Source: Actinocatenispora sp036503555 (GTDB taxonomy: Bacteria > Actinomycetota > Actinomycetes > Mycobacteriales > Micromonosporaceae). From it: DNA of 64,000 nucleotides. Where the stretch lies: contig DASXWQ010000048.1 of assembly GCA_036503555.1 (NCBI GenBank), positions 1 to 64,000 on the forward strand. Reading direction: 5' to 3'. A program made the translations under genes and the position numbers. Below are positions 1-8,148 of this stretch, piece by piece (within the stretch, counting starts at the first letter, position 1; every line of letters begins with the position of its first letter). Under the pieces are notes generated by a model. That model made no database searches. It was given only the letters and a program-made list of their open reading frames with translations, and was not told where the DNA came from.

Positions 1-512
1 GCCAGCACGCCGACCACGCCGGACGGCTCGGGGAACGAGAAGTTGAAGTACGGGCCGGCCACGGGGTTGGTCCCGCCGGCCACCTGGGCGATCTTGTCGG
101 TCCACCCCGCGTACCACACCCAGCGGTCGATCGCGGCGTCCACTGTGGACAGCGCCGCGTCGGCGGCGCCACCCGCGGCGGAGACCAGCTCGTCGGCGAA
201 CTGCGCCCGCCGGCCCTCCAGCATCTCCGCGATCCGGTAGAGGATCTGACCCCGGTTGTACGCCGTGGCGCCGGCCCACCCGCCGAACGCCTTCCGCGCC
301 GCCTGCACCGCGTCGCGTACGTCCTTGCGGGACGCGAGCGCCGCGTTGGCCAGGAACCCGCCGTCCGCGCCCTGCACCGGGTACGACCTCCCCGACTCGC
401 TGCGCGGGAACTTCCCGCCGACGAACAGCTTGTACGTCTTCCGTACGCCCAGCCGCACCGGCGCCTCGGCGGCGGCCGGCTTCCGCTCGACGCGCTTCTG
501 CTTAGCCGGCAA
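1..512 (-). CDS. Aldehyde dehydrogenase family protein (C-terminal part outside window)
   Basis: Only the N-terminal ~170 residues are inside the window. The protein reads KTYKLFVGGKFPRSESG near its start and continues with an ALDH NAD-binding fold N-terminus up to YFNFSFPEPSGVVGVLA. It is the second of two ALDH genes after deoC, an arrangement common in actinobacteria, where the pair oxidises the acetaldehyde released by DeoC. The start is uncertain: TTG at 512 overlaps the stop of the upstream ALDH by a few bases, while GTG at 458 sits just before the conserved KTYKL segment. The perfect palindrome GTCCACTGTGGAC lies inside it at 138-150 (Ser-Thr-Val-Asp). Confidence 0.85.
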   Translation of the reverse strand, partial: MPAKQKRVERKPAAAEAPVRLGVRKTYKLFVGGKFPRSESGRSYPVQGADGGFLANAALASRKDVRDAVQAARKAFGGWAGATAYNRGQILYRIAEMLEGRRAQFADELVSAAGGAADAALSTVDAAIDRWVWYAGWTDKIAQVAGGTNPVAGPYFNFSFPEPSGVVGVL

Positions 513-1926
513 GGTAGGCCTCCAGACCCTGGCGGCCGCCCTCGCGGCCGTAACCGGACTCCTTGTACCCGCCGAACGGGCTGGTCGGGTCGAACTTGTT
601 GAACGTGTTCGCCCAGACCACGCCGGCGCGCAGCTTGTCCGCCGCCCACAGGATCCGGGAACCCTTCTCCGTCCAGATCCCGGCGGACAGCCCGTACGGC
701 GTGTTGTTGGCCTTCTCGATCGCCTCGGCCGGGGTGCGGAACGTCAGCACCGACAGCACCGGGCCGAAGATCTCCTCCCGGGCGATCCGGTGCGCCTGCG
801 TCACGCCGGTGAAGATCGTCGGGGCGAACCAGAACCCCCGGTCCGGAAGCACGCACGGCGCGGTCCAGCGCTCGGCGCCCTCGGCGTCACCGATCTCGGA
901 CAGGGTACGGATGCGTGTCAGCTGCTCGGCCGAGTTGATCGCGCCGATGTCGGTGTTCTTGTCGAGCGGGTCGCCGACCCGCAGCGTCGCCATCCGGCGC
1001 TTCAGCCGGGCCAGCAGGTCGTCCGCGACCGACTCCTGCACGAGCAGCCGGGAACCGGCGCAGCAGACGTGCCCCTGGTTGAAGAAGATGCCGTTGACGA
1101 TGCCCTCGACCGCCTGGTCCAGCGCGGCGTCGTCGAAGACGATGTTCGCCGCCTTGCCGCCCAGCTCCAGCGACAGCCGCTTCGGCGTACCCGCGACGGA
1201 CTTCGCGATCTGCCGGCCCACCTCGGTCGAACCGGTGAACGCGACCTTGTCGATCCCCGGATGCTCCACCAGCGTCCGGCCGGTGTCGCCGGCGCCGGTG
1301 ACGATGTTGACGACGCCCGGCGGCAGGTCCGCCTGCTGGCAGATCTCCGCGAACACCAGCGCCGTCAGCGGCGTGGTCTCCGCCGGCTTGAGGACGACCG
1401 TGTTGCCGGCGGCCAGCGCCGGCGCGATCTTCCACGCCAGCATCAGGAGCGGGAAGTTCCACGGGATGACCTGGCCGGCGACGCCCAGCGGCCTGGTGCC
1501 GAACCCGGCGTACCGCAGCTTGTCGGCCCAGCCGGCGTAGTAGAAGAAGTGCGCCGCGACCAGCGGAATGTCCACGTCGCGCGACTCGCGGATCGGCTTG
1601 CCGTTGTCGATCGACTCCAGCACCGCCAGCTCGCGGGCCCGCTCCTGGATGATCCGCGCGATGCGGTACAGGTACTTGGCGCGCTCGGCGCCCGGCATCG
1701 GCCCCCAGACCTGCTCGTACGCCCGGCGGGCCGCGGCCACCGCGGCGTCCACGTCGGCCGGTCCGGCCTGCGCGACCTCGGCGAGCACCTCCTCGCTGGC
1801 CGGGTCGACCGTCTTCATCGGTGAGCCGTCCACCGCGTCGACGAACTCGCCGCCGATGAACAGCCCGTACTCCGGGCGGATGTCGACGATGGCGCGTGAC
1901 TCCGGCGCCGGCGCGTACTCGAACAT
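502..1926 (-). CDS. Aldehyde dehydrogenase family protein
   Basis: 474-residue NAD(P)-dependent aldehyde dehydrogenase, full length for the family. Visible motifs are VIPWNFPLLMLAWKIAPAL, the cofactor loop VAFTGSTEVGR, the general-base motif LELGGKAANIV, and the catalytic cysteine in NQGHVCCAGSR (about residue 288/289). The C-terminus has the usual FGGYKESGYGREGG. The ATG at 1926 lies 2 bases after the deoC stop, so the two are co-translated. The likely role is oxidation of acetaldehyde from deoxyribose-5-phosphate cleavage to acetate or acetyl-CoA; substrate is inferred from context only. Confidence 0.93.
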   Translation of the reverse strand: MFEYAPAPESRAIVDIRPEYGLFIGGEFVDAVDGSPMKTVDPASEEVLAEVAQAGPADVDAAVAAARRAYEQVWGPMPGAERAKYLYRIARIIQERARELAVLESIDNGKPIRESRDVDIPLVAAHFFYYAGWADKLRYAGFGTRPLGVAGQVIPWNFPLLMLAWKIAPALAAGNTVVLKPAETTPLTALVFAEICQQADLPPGVVNIVTGAGDTGRTLVEHPGIDKVAFTGSTEVGRQIAKSVAGTPKRLSLELGGKAANIVFDDAALDQAVEGIVNGIFFNQGHVCCAGSRLLVQESVADDLLARLKRRMATLRVGDPLDKNTDIGAINSAEQLTRIRTLSEIGDAEGAERWTAPCVLPDRGFWFAPTIFTGVTQAHRIAREEIFGPVLSVLTFRTPAEAIEKANNTPYGLSAGIWTEKGSRILWAADKLRAGVVWANTFNKFDPTSPFGGYKESGYGREGGRQGLEAYLAG

Positions 1927-1928
1927 GA

Positions 1929-2912
1929 TCAGTCCAGGGTGAAGTAGTCGGGGCCGGAGTAGCGGCCGGTCGCCATCTTGGTGCGCTGCATGAGCAGGTC
2001 GTTCAGCAGCGAGGAGGCGCCGAACCGGAACCAGCGCGGGTCGAGCCAGTCGTCGCCGGCCGTCTCGTTGATCAGCACCAGGTAGCGGATCGCGTCCTTC
2101 GCGGTGCGGATGCCGCCGGCCGGCTTCACGCCGACCTGCCGGCCCGTCAGGTCGCGGAAGTCGCGCACCGCCTCCAGCATGACGAGCGTGACCGGCAGCG
2201 TCGCCGCCGGCGACACCTTGCCGGTCGAGGTCTTGATGAAGTCGCCGCCGGCCAGCATCGCCAGCCACGAGGCGCGCCGCACGTTGTCGTACGTGGCCAG
2301 CTCGCCGGTCTCCAGGATCACCTTCAGGTGTGCGTCCCCGCAGGCCTGCTTGACCTCGACGATCTGGCGGAACACCTCGTCGTACCGCCCGGCGAGGAAC
2401 GCGCCGCGGTCGATCACCATGTCGACCTCGTCGGCACCCGCCGCGACCGCCGCCCGTACGTCCGCCAGCTTCACCGCGAGCGGCGCCTGCCCGGACGGGA
2501 ACGCCGTCGCCACGCTCGCCACGTGTACGCCGGAGCCGCGTACCTGCTCGACCGCCGTCGGCACGAGCGTCGGGTAGACGCAGACGGCGGCGACCGGCGG
2601 GCAGCTCGGGTCGGCCGGGTCGGGATGCTTCGCCTTGGCGCACAACGCCCGTACCTTGCCGGGGGTGTCGGCGCCCTCCAGCGTGGTCAGGTCGACCATG
2701 CGTACCGCGAGGTCGAGGGCCCACCGCTTGGCGGTCGTCTTGATCGACCGGGTGGCGAGCGCCGCGGCCCGCTGCTCCGCGCCGACCTGGTCGACGCCGG
2801 GCAGCCCGGCCAGGAACGTCCGCAGCGCCGCCGGCGACCTGGCCATCTCCGCGGCGAGCCGCGCGGCCTCCGAGGAGGTCCCAAGCGTCTCCATCGACGC
2901 CGATCTCGTCAT
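1929..2912 (-). CDS. deoC: Deoxyribose-phosphate aldolase
   Basis: 327 residues, class I aldolase cleaving 2-deoxy-D-ribose 5-phosphate to glyceraldehyde 3-phosphate and acetaldehyde in deoxynucleoside catabolism. The Schiff-base lysine lies in GDFIKTSTGK (about residue 226) and the second conserved lysine in VGVKPAGGIR (about residue 261); CVYPTLV and EVDMVIDRGAFL are also typical. It heads an operon with two aldehyde dehydrogenases. A TAGACT hexamer ends 7 bases before the ATG and no Shine-Dalgarno sequence is visible, suggesting a leaderless mRNA; an internal ATG (METLGTSS) is a less likely start. It is divergent from a LysR gene that may control it. Confidence 0.95.
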   Translation of the reverse strand: MTRSASMETLGTSSEAARLAAEMARSPAALRTFLAGLPGVDQVGAEQRAAALATRSIKTTAKRWALDLAVRMVDLTTLEGADTPGKVRALCAKAKHPDPADPSCPPVAAVCVYPTLVPTAVEQVRGSGVHVASVATAFPSGQAPLAVKLADVRAAVAAGADEVDMVIDRGAFLAGRYDEVFRQIVEVKQACGDAHLKVILETGELATYDNVRRASWLAMLAGGDFIKTSTGKVSPAATLPVTLVMLEAVRDFRDLTGRQVGVKPAGGIRTAKDAIRYLVLINETAGDDWLDPRWFRFGASSLLNDLLMQRTKMATGRYSGPDYFTLD

Positions 2913-2919
2913 GCGGGCG

Positions 2920-2925
2920 AGTCTA
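2920..2925 (-). promoter_or_regulatory. Candidate -10 (TAGACT) for leaderless deoC
   Basis: TAGACT read on the minus strand is followed by 7 bases and then the deoC ATG. This is the spacing expected when transcription starts at the start codon. No clear -35 is visible. Confidence 0.45.
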
Positions 2926-2955
2926 GCCGCCCGCGCGGGCCGCGAAATTCGCCGC

Positions 2956-2961
2956 GATAAT
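2956..2961 (+). promoter_or_regulatory. Candidate -10 (GATAAT) for leaderless LysR gene
   Basis: GATAAT, one mismatch from TATAAT, ends 6 bases before the GTG at 2968. No Shine-Dalgarno sequence precedes that GTG, so a leaderless transcript is the simplest reading. Confidence 0.45.
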
Positions 2962-2967
2962 CACCGA

Positions 2968-3894
2968 GTGTTAAGCAGCAGACGGCTCCAGGTCCTCGTG
3001 GAGATCTTCCGTACGGGTAGCGTCGCCGGCGCCGCGCGCGCCCTGCGGATGTCCGCGTCCGCGGTGTCGCACCAGCTCACGCAGCTGGAACGGGAGACCG
3101 GGGTCGGCCTCGTCGAACGCGGCGCGCAGAGCCTGCGACTCACCGACGCCGGGCTCCGGCTCGCGCACCGGGCACAGTCCGTACTGGATCTGATCGAAGC
3201 GGCCGAGCAGGACCTGACGGTGCAGGCACGGGTCGATTCCGGACAACTCCGCATCGGCTTCTTCGCCTCCGCCGGGTACCGGCTGCTGCCGCTGGCGCTG
3301 TCCCGGTTCATCGAGCGGCACCCGGGCGTCGACCTCGACCTCGCGTTCGGCCAGCCGCACGAACTGCTGCCCGACCTGGAACGCGGCGCGATGGACGTGC
3401 TCGTCGTCTTCGAACAGGTCCTCGACCCGTGGCGCCCGCCCGACGGCGTCGAGGTCACCTACCTGTTCACCGAACCGCACATGCTGGTCGTACCCGAGCG
3501 GCACCCGCTCGCCCACCGCGTCCGGGTACGCCTCGCCGAGCTGGCCGACGAACCCTGGATCACCACGTACGGCGGACAGACGCCGGTCTCGGCGCTGGAA
3601 CGGGCCAGCGCGATCGAGGGCTTCACCCCGCGCATCCGCTGCCGCAGCGACCACTACGAGGTCACGCTCGGGCTGGTCCGCGCCGGGCTCGGCGTCGCCC
3701 TCGTCCCGTGGCTCGGCCTCGAAGGCGCGGCCGGCGTCGCGCGCTGCCGCCTCGACAGCCCCCACCTGTACCGCCGCGTCGGCGTCGCCGTACGCCCCAC
3801 CAACCCGAACCCGGCGCTCGCCTCGTTCCTCGGGCACCTCAAGAGCGCCGCCGCCCAGGTACGCGCCTCCCTCGCCACCGTCTCCCGGCAGTAG
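2968..3894 (+). CDS. LysR family transcriptional regulator
   Basis: 308 residues. An N-terminal winged helix-turn-helix (RTGSVAGAARALRMSASAVS, about residues 13-32) is followed by a substrate-binding domain of the usual size. It is divergent from deoC with a 55-bp spacer, so it may regulate deoC and the ALDH genes and itself; that is inference. The second codon is TTA, a codon that is very rare in such GC-rich genomes and in Streptomyces is read by the developmentally controlled bldA tRNA. The start was chosen because the HTH begins about 10 residues later and because a GATAAT box lies 6 bases upstream. Confidence 0.9.
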   Translation: MLSSRRLQVLVEIFRTGSVAGAARALRMSASAVSHQLTQLERETGVGLVERGAQSLRLTDAGLRLAHRAQSVLDLIEAAEQDLTVQARVDSGQLRIGFFASAGYRLLPLALSRFIERHPGVDLDLAFGQPHELLPDLERGAMDVLVVFEQVLDPWRPPDGVEVTYLFTEPHMLVVPERHPLAHRVRVRLAELADEPWITTYGGQTPVSALERASAIEGFTPRIRCRSDHYEVTLGLVRAGLGVALVPWLGLEGAAGVARCRLDSPHLYRRVGVAVRPTNPNPALASFLGHLKSAAAQVRASLATVSRQ

Positions 3895-3939
3895 AGCTTC
3901 CCGGGCAGGTGCCGGCCTGGCCTGGGGCGATGCTTATGG

Positions 3940-3964
3940 GTGTGCAGAGCCGGGCTCTGCACAC
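3940..3964. terminator. Perfect 11-bp inverted repeat between convergent genes
   Basis: GTGTGCAGAGC, a 3-base spacer CGG, then GCTCTGCACAC. The arms pair perfectly. It lies 45 bp after the LysR stop and 21 bp after the stop of the opposing beta-lactamase-like gene, so a bidirectional terminator is likely; there is no U-tract, as is usual in actinobacteria. Confidence 0.6.
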
Positions 3965-3985
3965 CGGTGCGCAGAGCAAGGTCTT

Positions 3986-4816
3986 TCAGCCCAGCCAGCC
4001 CGCGGCGTGTCGGGCAAGGGCCAGGCCGGTCTCCCGCAGCGCGCCGACCAGGCCCGGCTCGGTGCCGGGCTCGCCGACGGCGATCACCGCGTACCCGACG
4101 CGGCGGCTGGCGATCATGACACCGACCTCGGCGCGTACACCGCTGTCGGAGCCGGTCTTCGCGGCGACCCACACGTCCGCCGGGGCGGGCCCCGTCGGCC
4201 GGGCGAGCTGGTACGGATCGTGCGGCAGCAGCGCCGGTACCAGGGTGTGGTCGGTGTTGCCGGTGAGCCAGCGCAGCACCAGCTCGGAGACGCCCGGCGT
4301 CCACAGCGTGCCGTCGCCGATTCGCGCGGCGAGGCCGGCCAGGTCGCCCGCGGTACCGAGCGCGAACGCCGGCGGGTCGGCCGGCCCGCGCTCGTCCCGG
4401 ATCCGGTCCAGCACCTCCGTGTCGCGTACGCCGAGGGCGACGGCACCGGCGTTCACCGCGTCCCGGCCGACGTGCCGCAGCAGCGCGTTGGTGGCGGTGT
4501 TGTCGCTGACCGCGGCGACCAGCACGGCCAGGTCGGCGACCGGCCAGCGGCGCGCGGTGAGCGCGGGCAGCAGGCCGGATCCGCCGCACACCTCGTCGTC
4601 GCGTACCTCGACGGTGCCCGCCGGGTCGAGCGTGCCGTCGTCGATCCGGCGCGCGGTCTCCGCCAGCAGCAACAGTTTCCCGGTGGAGGCCAGCGTCAGC
4701 CGCTCGTCGTCCGCGTGGCCGTACGCGACGCCCTCGCCGCGCACCGCCACCGCCAGCGTGCCCGGGCTGCGCCGCGCGATCCCGCGCACCGCCCCGTCCA
4801 GCGCATCCAGCCTCAT
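3986..4816 (-). CDS. Class A beta-lactamase-like serine hydrolase
   Basis: 276 residues. The three active-site signatures of the penicillin-recognising serine enzymes are visible: STGK (Ser44, Lys47), SDN (104-106) and KTG (220-222). The typical class A ExELN motif is not obvious (the corresponding area reads RDERGPADPPAFAL), and no signal peptide or lipobox is present. A cytoplasmic hydrolase acting on a peptide or amide is therefore as plausible as drug resistance. It is the last gene of an ABC transporter/D-aminoacylase operon, coupled through two ATGA-linked mini-ORFs; its ATG at 4816 follows a strong GGAGG carried by the tandem repeat. Confidence 0.82.
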   Translation of the reverse strand: MRLDALDGAVRGIARRSPGTLAVAVRGEGVAYGHADDERLTLASTGKLLLLAETARRIDDGTLDPAGTVEVRDDEVCGGSGLLPALTARRWPVADLAVLVAAVSDNTATNALLRHVGRDAVNAGAVALGVRDTEVLDRIRDERGPADPPAFALGTAGDLAGLAARIGDGTLWTPGVSELVLRWLTGNTDHTLVPALLPHDPYQLARPTGPAPADVWVAAKTGSDSGVRAEVGVMIASRRVGYAVIAVGEPGTEPGLVGALRETGLALARHAAGWLG

Positions 4817-4854
4817 CCCGCCTCCGCGGAGGAAAACACGTCGGCGGCCCTCAT
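4813..4854 (-). CDS. Coupled 13-residue mini-ORF, copy 2
   Basis: Reads MRAADVFSSAEAG; its stop overlaps the ATG of the beta-lactamase-like gene. It has the same GGAGG-containing 3' end as copy 1, so ribosomes could terminate and restart three times in a row. Peptide function is unknown. Confidence 0.35.
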   Translation of the reverse strand: MRAADVFSSAEAG

Positions 4855-4888
4855 CCCGCCTCCGCGGAGGAAAACACGTCGGCGGTCC
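4813..4888 (-). repeat. Two tandem copies of a 38-bp unit carrying RBS and start/stop codons
   Basis: Units 4813-4850 and 4851-4888 differ at one base. Each contains the 12-bp palindrome CCTCCGCGGAGG (4821-4832 and 4859-4870), which includes a GGAGG ribosome-binding site, and an ATGA stop/start overlap. The duplication sits exactly between the deacylase stop and the beta-lactamase-like start. Confidence 0.9.
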
Positions 4889-4892
4889 TCAT
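4851..4892 (-). CDS. Coupled 13-residue mini-ORF, copy 1
   Basis: Reads MRTADVFSSAEAG and stops. Its ATG overlaps the deacylase stop (ATGA), and its stop overlaps the ATG of the second copy. It may be a by-product of the repeat rather than a functional peptide; no homologue is known to me. Confidence 0.35.
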   Translation of the reverse strand: MRTADVFSSAEAG

Positions 4893-6472
4893 GTCGCGAG
4901 CACCGTGCCGGGGCGTACGCCGGTGTCGGCGGCGTCGCGGACGACGGCGCGGCCGGCGACGAGGACGTGCCGTACGCCGGTCGGCGGGAGCAGGGGCTCG
5001 GCGTACGTGGCGCGGTCGGCGACGGTGGCCGGGTCGAACACCACGAGGTCGGCGTGCGCGCCGGCGCGGACGACACCCCGGTCGGTGAGGCCGAAGCGGG
5101 CGGCGGCGTACCCGGTCATCTTGTGCACGGCGGTGGCCAGGTCGAACAGGCCGGCGCCGCGCGCGTACCGGCCGAGGACCCGGGCGAACGTGCCGGCCCA
5201 GCGCGGATGCGGATGGCCCGGCACCGGTACGCCGTCCGAGCCGATCATCGACAGCGGGCTGGCGAGCACCCGGCGCACGTCCTCCTCGCGCATCGAGTGG
5301 CTGATGATCTTCACCTCGCCGCGCTCGGCGAGCAGCAGCTCGGCCACCACGTCGAGCGGCTCGCGGGCGCCGGCCAGCTCGGCGACGGTACGGCCCTCGG
5401 CCGTCGGGTTCGCCGGTGCGCAGGCCACGGAGATCCGGTCCCAGCCGCCGTTGCCGACGGTGTTCTCCCACCCGGGTACGCCGCGCGCGATGTCCTCCGC
5501 CATCCGCCGCCGGGCCGACGGGTCGGCGAGCCGCGCGGCGAGGGCGTCGATGCCGCCGGCGTTCGCCCACGGCGGCAGCATCGCCGACAGCGACGTGCTC
5601 GCCGCGTCGTACGGGTACACGTCGCAGGTGATGTCCATGCCGCCGGCGCGCAGCTCGGCCAGCCGGGCCAGCGTCGTCACCGTCCTGCCCCACGCGTACT
5701 TCCCGGCGGTCTTGTGGTGCGAGACGTGCAGCGCGGCACCGGAACCGCGGGCGATGTCGACCGCCTCGTCCAGCGCCAGCTCCACCTTCGACATCTCGTC
5801 CCGCAGGTGCGTCACGTACGGCTTGCGGTGCCGGGCCGCGACCCGGGCCAGCGCGGTCACCTCGTCCGTACCGCCGAAGCTGCCCGGGGTGTAGATCAGC
5901 CCGGTGGACAGGCCGACCGCGCCCGCCGCGAGCGACCGGTCCAGCAGCTCGCACATCGTGGCCAGCTCCGCCCTGGTCACCGGCCGGTCGTCGTACCCGA
6001 CGACGCCCGCGCGCAGCGACCCGTGCCCGACGAGCGACGCGAGGTGGTTCGCCCGCCCGCGCCCGCGGTGCGCCGCGGCGAACCCGGCGAAGTCCGCCGA
6101 CACCGGCGCCTCCGCGCCGAACGACGACACGCTCTGCCGGCGCATGGCCGGCAGACGATCGGGCAGCCCGGGGAACAGGCTCGATCCGCAGTTGCCGCAG
6201 ATCTCCGTCGTCACACCCTGGCGTACCGCGGCCATGGCCAGCTCGTGCCCGTCCGGCTGGAGCAGCGCGACCGCGTCCGAGTGCGTGTGTACGTCGACGA
6301 ACCCGGGCGCCACCACCGAGTCCGTCGCGTCGAGCGTGTCCGCCGCCGTCGCCGGCTCGCCCGGCGGCAGCAGCACGAGCCGCCCGCCGGCCACGCCGAC
6401 GTCCGCTGCCCTCGGCGGCGTACCGGTGCCGTCGGCGACGAGACCGCCGCGTACCACCAGGTCCAGCCGCAT
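4889..6472 (-). CDS. D-aminoacylase / N-acyl-D-amino-acid deacylase family amidohydrolase
   Basis: 527-residue metal-dependent amidohydrolase. The first metal-binding motif VDVHTHSD (His62, His64) follows the usual VAPGF entry; EICGNCGSSLFP, VTHLRDE and SHHKTAGKYAWGRT are characteristic of D-aminoacylases and related N-acyl-D-glutamate deacylases. Such enzymes remove the acyl group from N-acyl-D-amino acids. The ATG directly abuts the TAG of the upstream ABC ATPase (no intergenic base), so it belongs to the same operon and probably acts on imported substrate. The exact substrate cannot be read from the sequence. Confidence 0.88.
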   Translation of the reverse strand: MRLDLVVRGGLVADGTGTPPRAADVGVAGGRLVLLPPGEPATAADTLDATDSVVAPGFVDVHTHSDAVALLQPDGHELAMAAVRQGVTTEICGNCGSSLFPGLPDRLPAMRRQSVSSFGAEAPVSADFAGFAAAHRGRGRANHLASLVGHGSLRAGVVGYDDRPVTRAELATMCELLDRSLAAGAVGLSTGLIYTPGSFGGTDEVTALARVAARHRKPYVTHLRDEMSKVELALDEAVDIARGSGAALHVSHHKTAGKYAWGRTVTTLARLAELRAGGMDITCDVYPYDAASTSLSAMLPPWANAGGIDALAARLADPSARRRMAEDIARGVPGWENTVGNGGWDRISVACAPANPTAEGRTVAELAGAREPLDVVAELLLAERGEVKIISHSMREEDVRRVLASPLSMIGSDGVPVPGHPHPRWAGTFARVLGRYARGAGLFDLATAVHKMTGYAAARFGLTDRGVVRAGAHADLVVFDPATVADRATYAEPLLPPTGVRHVLVAGRAVVRDAADTGVRPGTVLAT

Positions 6473-7237
6473 CTACCGCACCTGCCCGAGGAACGCGCGG
6501 GTCCGCTCGTGCCGCGGCGCGGCCAGCACCTCCCGCGGTACGCCCTGCTCCACGATCGCCCCGTCGTCCATGAACACCAGGTGGTCGCCGACGTCGCGGG
6601 CGAAGCTCATCTCGTGCGTCACCACGATCATCGTCATGCCGCGTTCGGCCAGGTCCCGCATGACCGCGAGTACCTCCTGCACCAGTTCGGGGTCGAGCGC
6701 GCTCGTCGGCTCGTCGAACAGCATGACCTTCGGTTCCATCGCCAGGCACCGCGCGATCGCGACACGCTGCTGCTGGCCGCCGGACAGCTGGGCGGGGTAG
6801 TGGTGCGACCGGTCGGCGAGGCCGACCCGGTCGAGCAGGTCCGCGGCGAGGGCCAGGGCCTGCCGCCTGGGCATCCGCCGTACGGTGACCGGCCCCTCCG
6901 CCACGTTCTCCAGCGCCGTACGGTGCGGGAACAGGTGGAACCGCTGGAACACCATGCCGATCTTCGCCCGCTGCCGGTACAGGTCGCGTGGCGGCAGCGG
7001 GTGGAGCCGGCCGTCCTGCTCGCGGAAGCCGATCAGCTCGCCGTCCACCCAGATCCGACCCGCGTCGATCGTCTCCAGCCGGTTCACGCAGCGCAGCAGC
7101 GTCGACTTGCCCGAGCCGGACGGGCCGACGACGCACACCACCCCGCGCTCCGGTACGGACAGGCTCACGCCCTTGAGCACGTCCAGCGCGCCGAACCGCT
7201 TCCGTACCGACGCGATGCGCACCATCGGCTCGGTCAT
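6473..7237 (-). CDS. Polar amino acid ABC transporter ATP-binding protein
   Basis: 254 residues. Walker A GPSGSGKST (about residue 39), Q-loop MVFQRFHLFPH, signature LSGGQQQR, Walker B VMLFDEP and H-loop VVTHEM are all intact and of the GlnQ/HisP type. The ATG at 7237 overlaps the permease stop by 4 bases (ATGA). It energises uptake with the adjacent permease and binding protein. Confidence 0.95.
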   Translation of the reverse strand: MTEPMVRIASVRKRFGALDVLKGVSLSVPERGVVCVVGPSGSGKSTLLRCVNRLETIDAGRIWVDGELIGFREQDGRLHPLPPRDLYRQRAKIGMVFQRFHLFPHRTALENVAEGPVTVRRMPRRQALALAADLLDRVGLADRSHHYPAQLSGGQQQRVAIARCLAMEPKVMLFDEPTSALDPELVQEVLAVMRDLAERGMTMIVVTHEMSFARDVGDHLVFMDDGAIVEQGVPREVLAAPRHERTRAFLGQVR

Positions 7238-8148
7238 GCGATCCGCTCCCGGCGCGGGAACGGCAGCAGGTTGCGGCCGATGCGGTGGGACAGCCGGGTC
7301 CGGCCGTCGTGGCCGCGGTTGAAACGCTTCTCGACGAAATGCTGGCCGACGCTGGCGATCGTGGTGAGCAGCAGGTACCAGACGGACGCGACGATGAGCA
7401 GCGCGATCACCTCGAAGTTGTCCAGGTAGATGTGCTGGGCGACGGTGAGCAGGTCGGCGCCGGCGATCACGGACACCATCGACGTGGTCTTCAGCATCGA
7501 GATGAACTGGTTGCCGGTCGGCGGGATGATCACCCGCATCGCCTGCGGCAGGACGACCCGGCGCAGCACCTGCGCGTGCGACATGCCGAGCGCCTCGGCC
7601 GCCTCCCGCTGGCCCGGGTCGACCGCGTTGATGCCGGCCCGCACGATCTCCGACATGTACGCGCCCTCGTTGATCGTCAGCCCCAGCAGCCCGGCCACGA
7701 ACGGGGTGATCAGCGCGTTCGTCTGCCACTCGATGAGCTTCGGCCCGCCGAACGGGAGCCCGATGCCGATCTGCGGGAACACCAGCGCGAAGTTGAACCA
7801 GAAGATGAGCTGCACGAGCAGCGGCGTACCCCGGAAGAACCAGGTGTAGAGCGACGCCGCCGCCCGCAGGACCACGTTGCTGGACAGCTGCATCACGGCG
7901 GTGAGCACACCCAACAGCACGCCGAACGTCATCGACACGACGGTCAACGCGATCGTCACCCACAGCCCGCGCAGGATCCGGTGGTCGAACTGGTTCGCGA
8001 CCACGATGTCCCAGTGCAGGTTCGGGCTCACCACGATCGTGTACGCCAGCCACGCCAGGAACAACGCCGCGACCGCCGCCGCGAGCCAGCGCCCCGGCCG
8101 TACCGACCGCACCGCCACGACCGGCAGCTCCTCGTCCAGGCTGCTCAT
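7234..8148 (-). CDS. Polar amino acid ABC transporter permease
   Basis: 304 residues with an N-terminal membrane segment (about 21-41) and the MetI-type core. The EAA loop reads EAAEALGMSHAQVLRRVVLPQAMR, typical of His/Glu/Arg-type permeases. It overlaps both neighbours by ATGA junctions. Only one permease is present, so a homodimer is likely. Confidence 0.94.
   Translation of the reverse strand: MSSLDEELPVVAVRSVRPGRWLAAAVAALFLAWLAYTIVVSPNLHWDIVVANQFDHRILRGLWVTIALTVVSMTFGVLLGVLTAVMQLSSNVVLRAAASLYTWFFRGTPLLVQLIFWFNFALVFPQIGIGLPFGGPKLIEWQTNALITPFVAGLLGLTINEGAYMSEIVRAGINAVDPGQREAAEALGMSHAQVLRRVVLPQAMRVIIPPTGNQFISMLKTTSMVSVIAGADLLTVAQHIYLDNFEVIALLIVASVWYLLLTTIASVGQHFVEKRFNRGHDGRTRLSHRIGRNLLPFPRRERIA

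Noticed and set aside
3986..4816. Antibiotic resistance beta-lactamase
   Set aside because: STGK, SDN and KTG are present, but no export signal and no clear ExELN; the operon suggests a metabolic role.
4007..7429. Very long open frame on the plus strand (1140 codons), opposite the deacylase and ABC genes
   Set aside because: It is antisense to genes with clear family motifs and encodes an Arg/Gly/Val-rich sequence without domains; such shadows are expected in GC-rich DNA.
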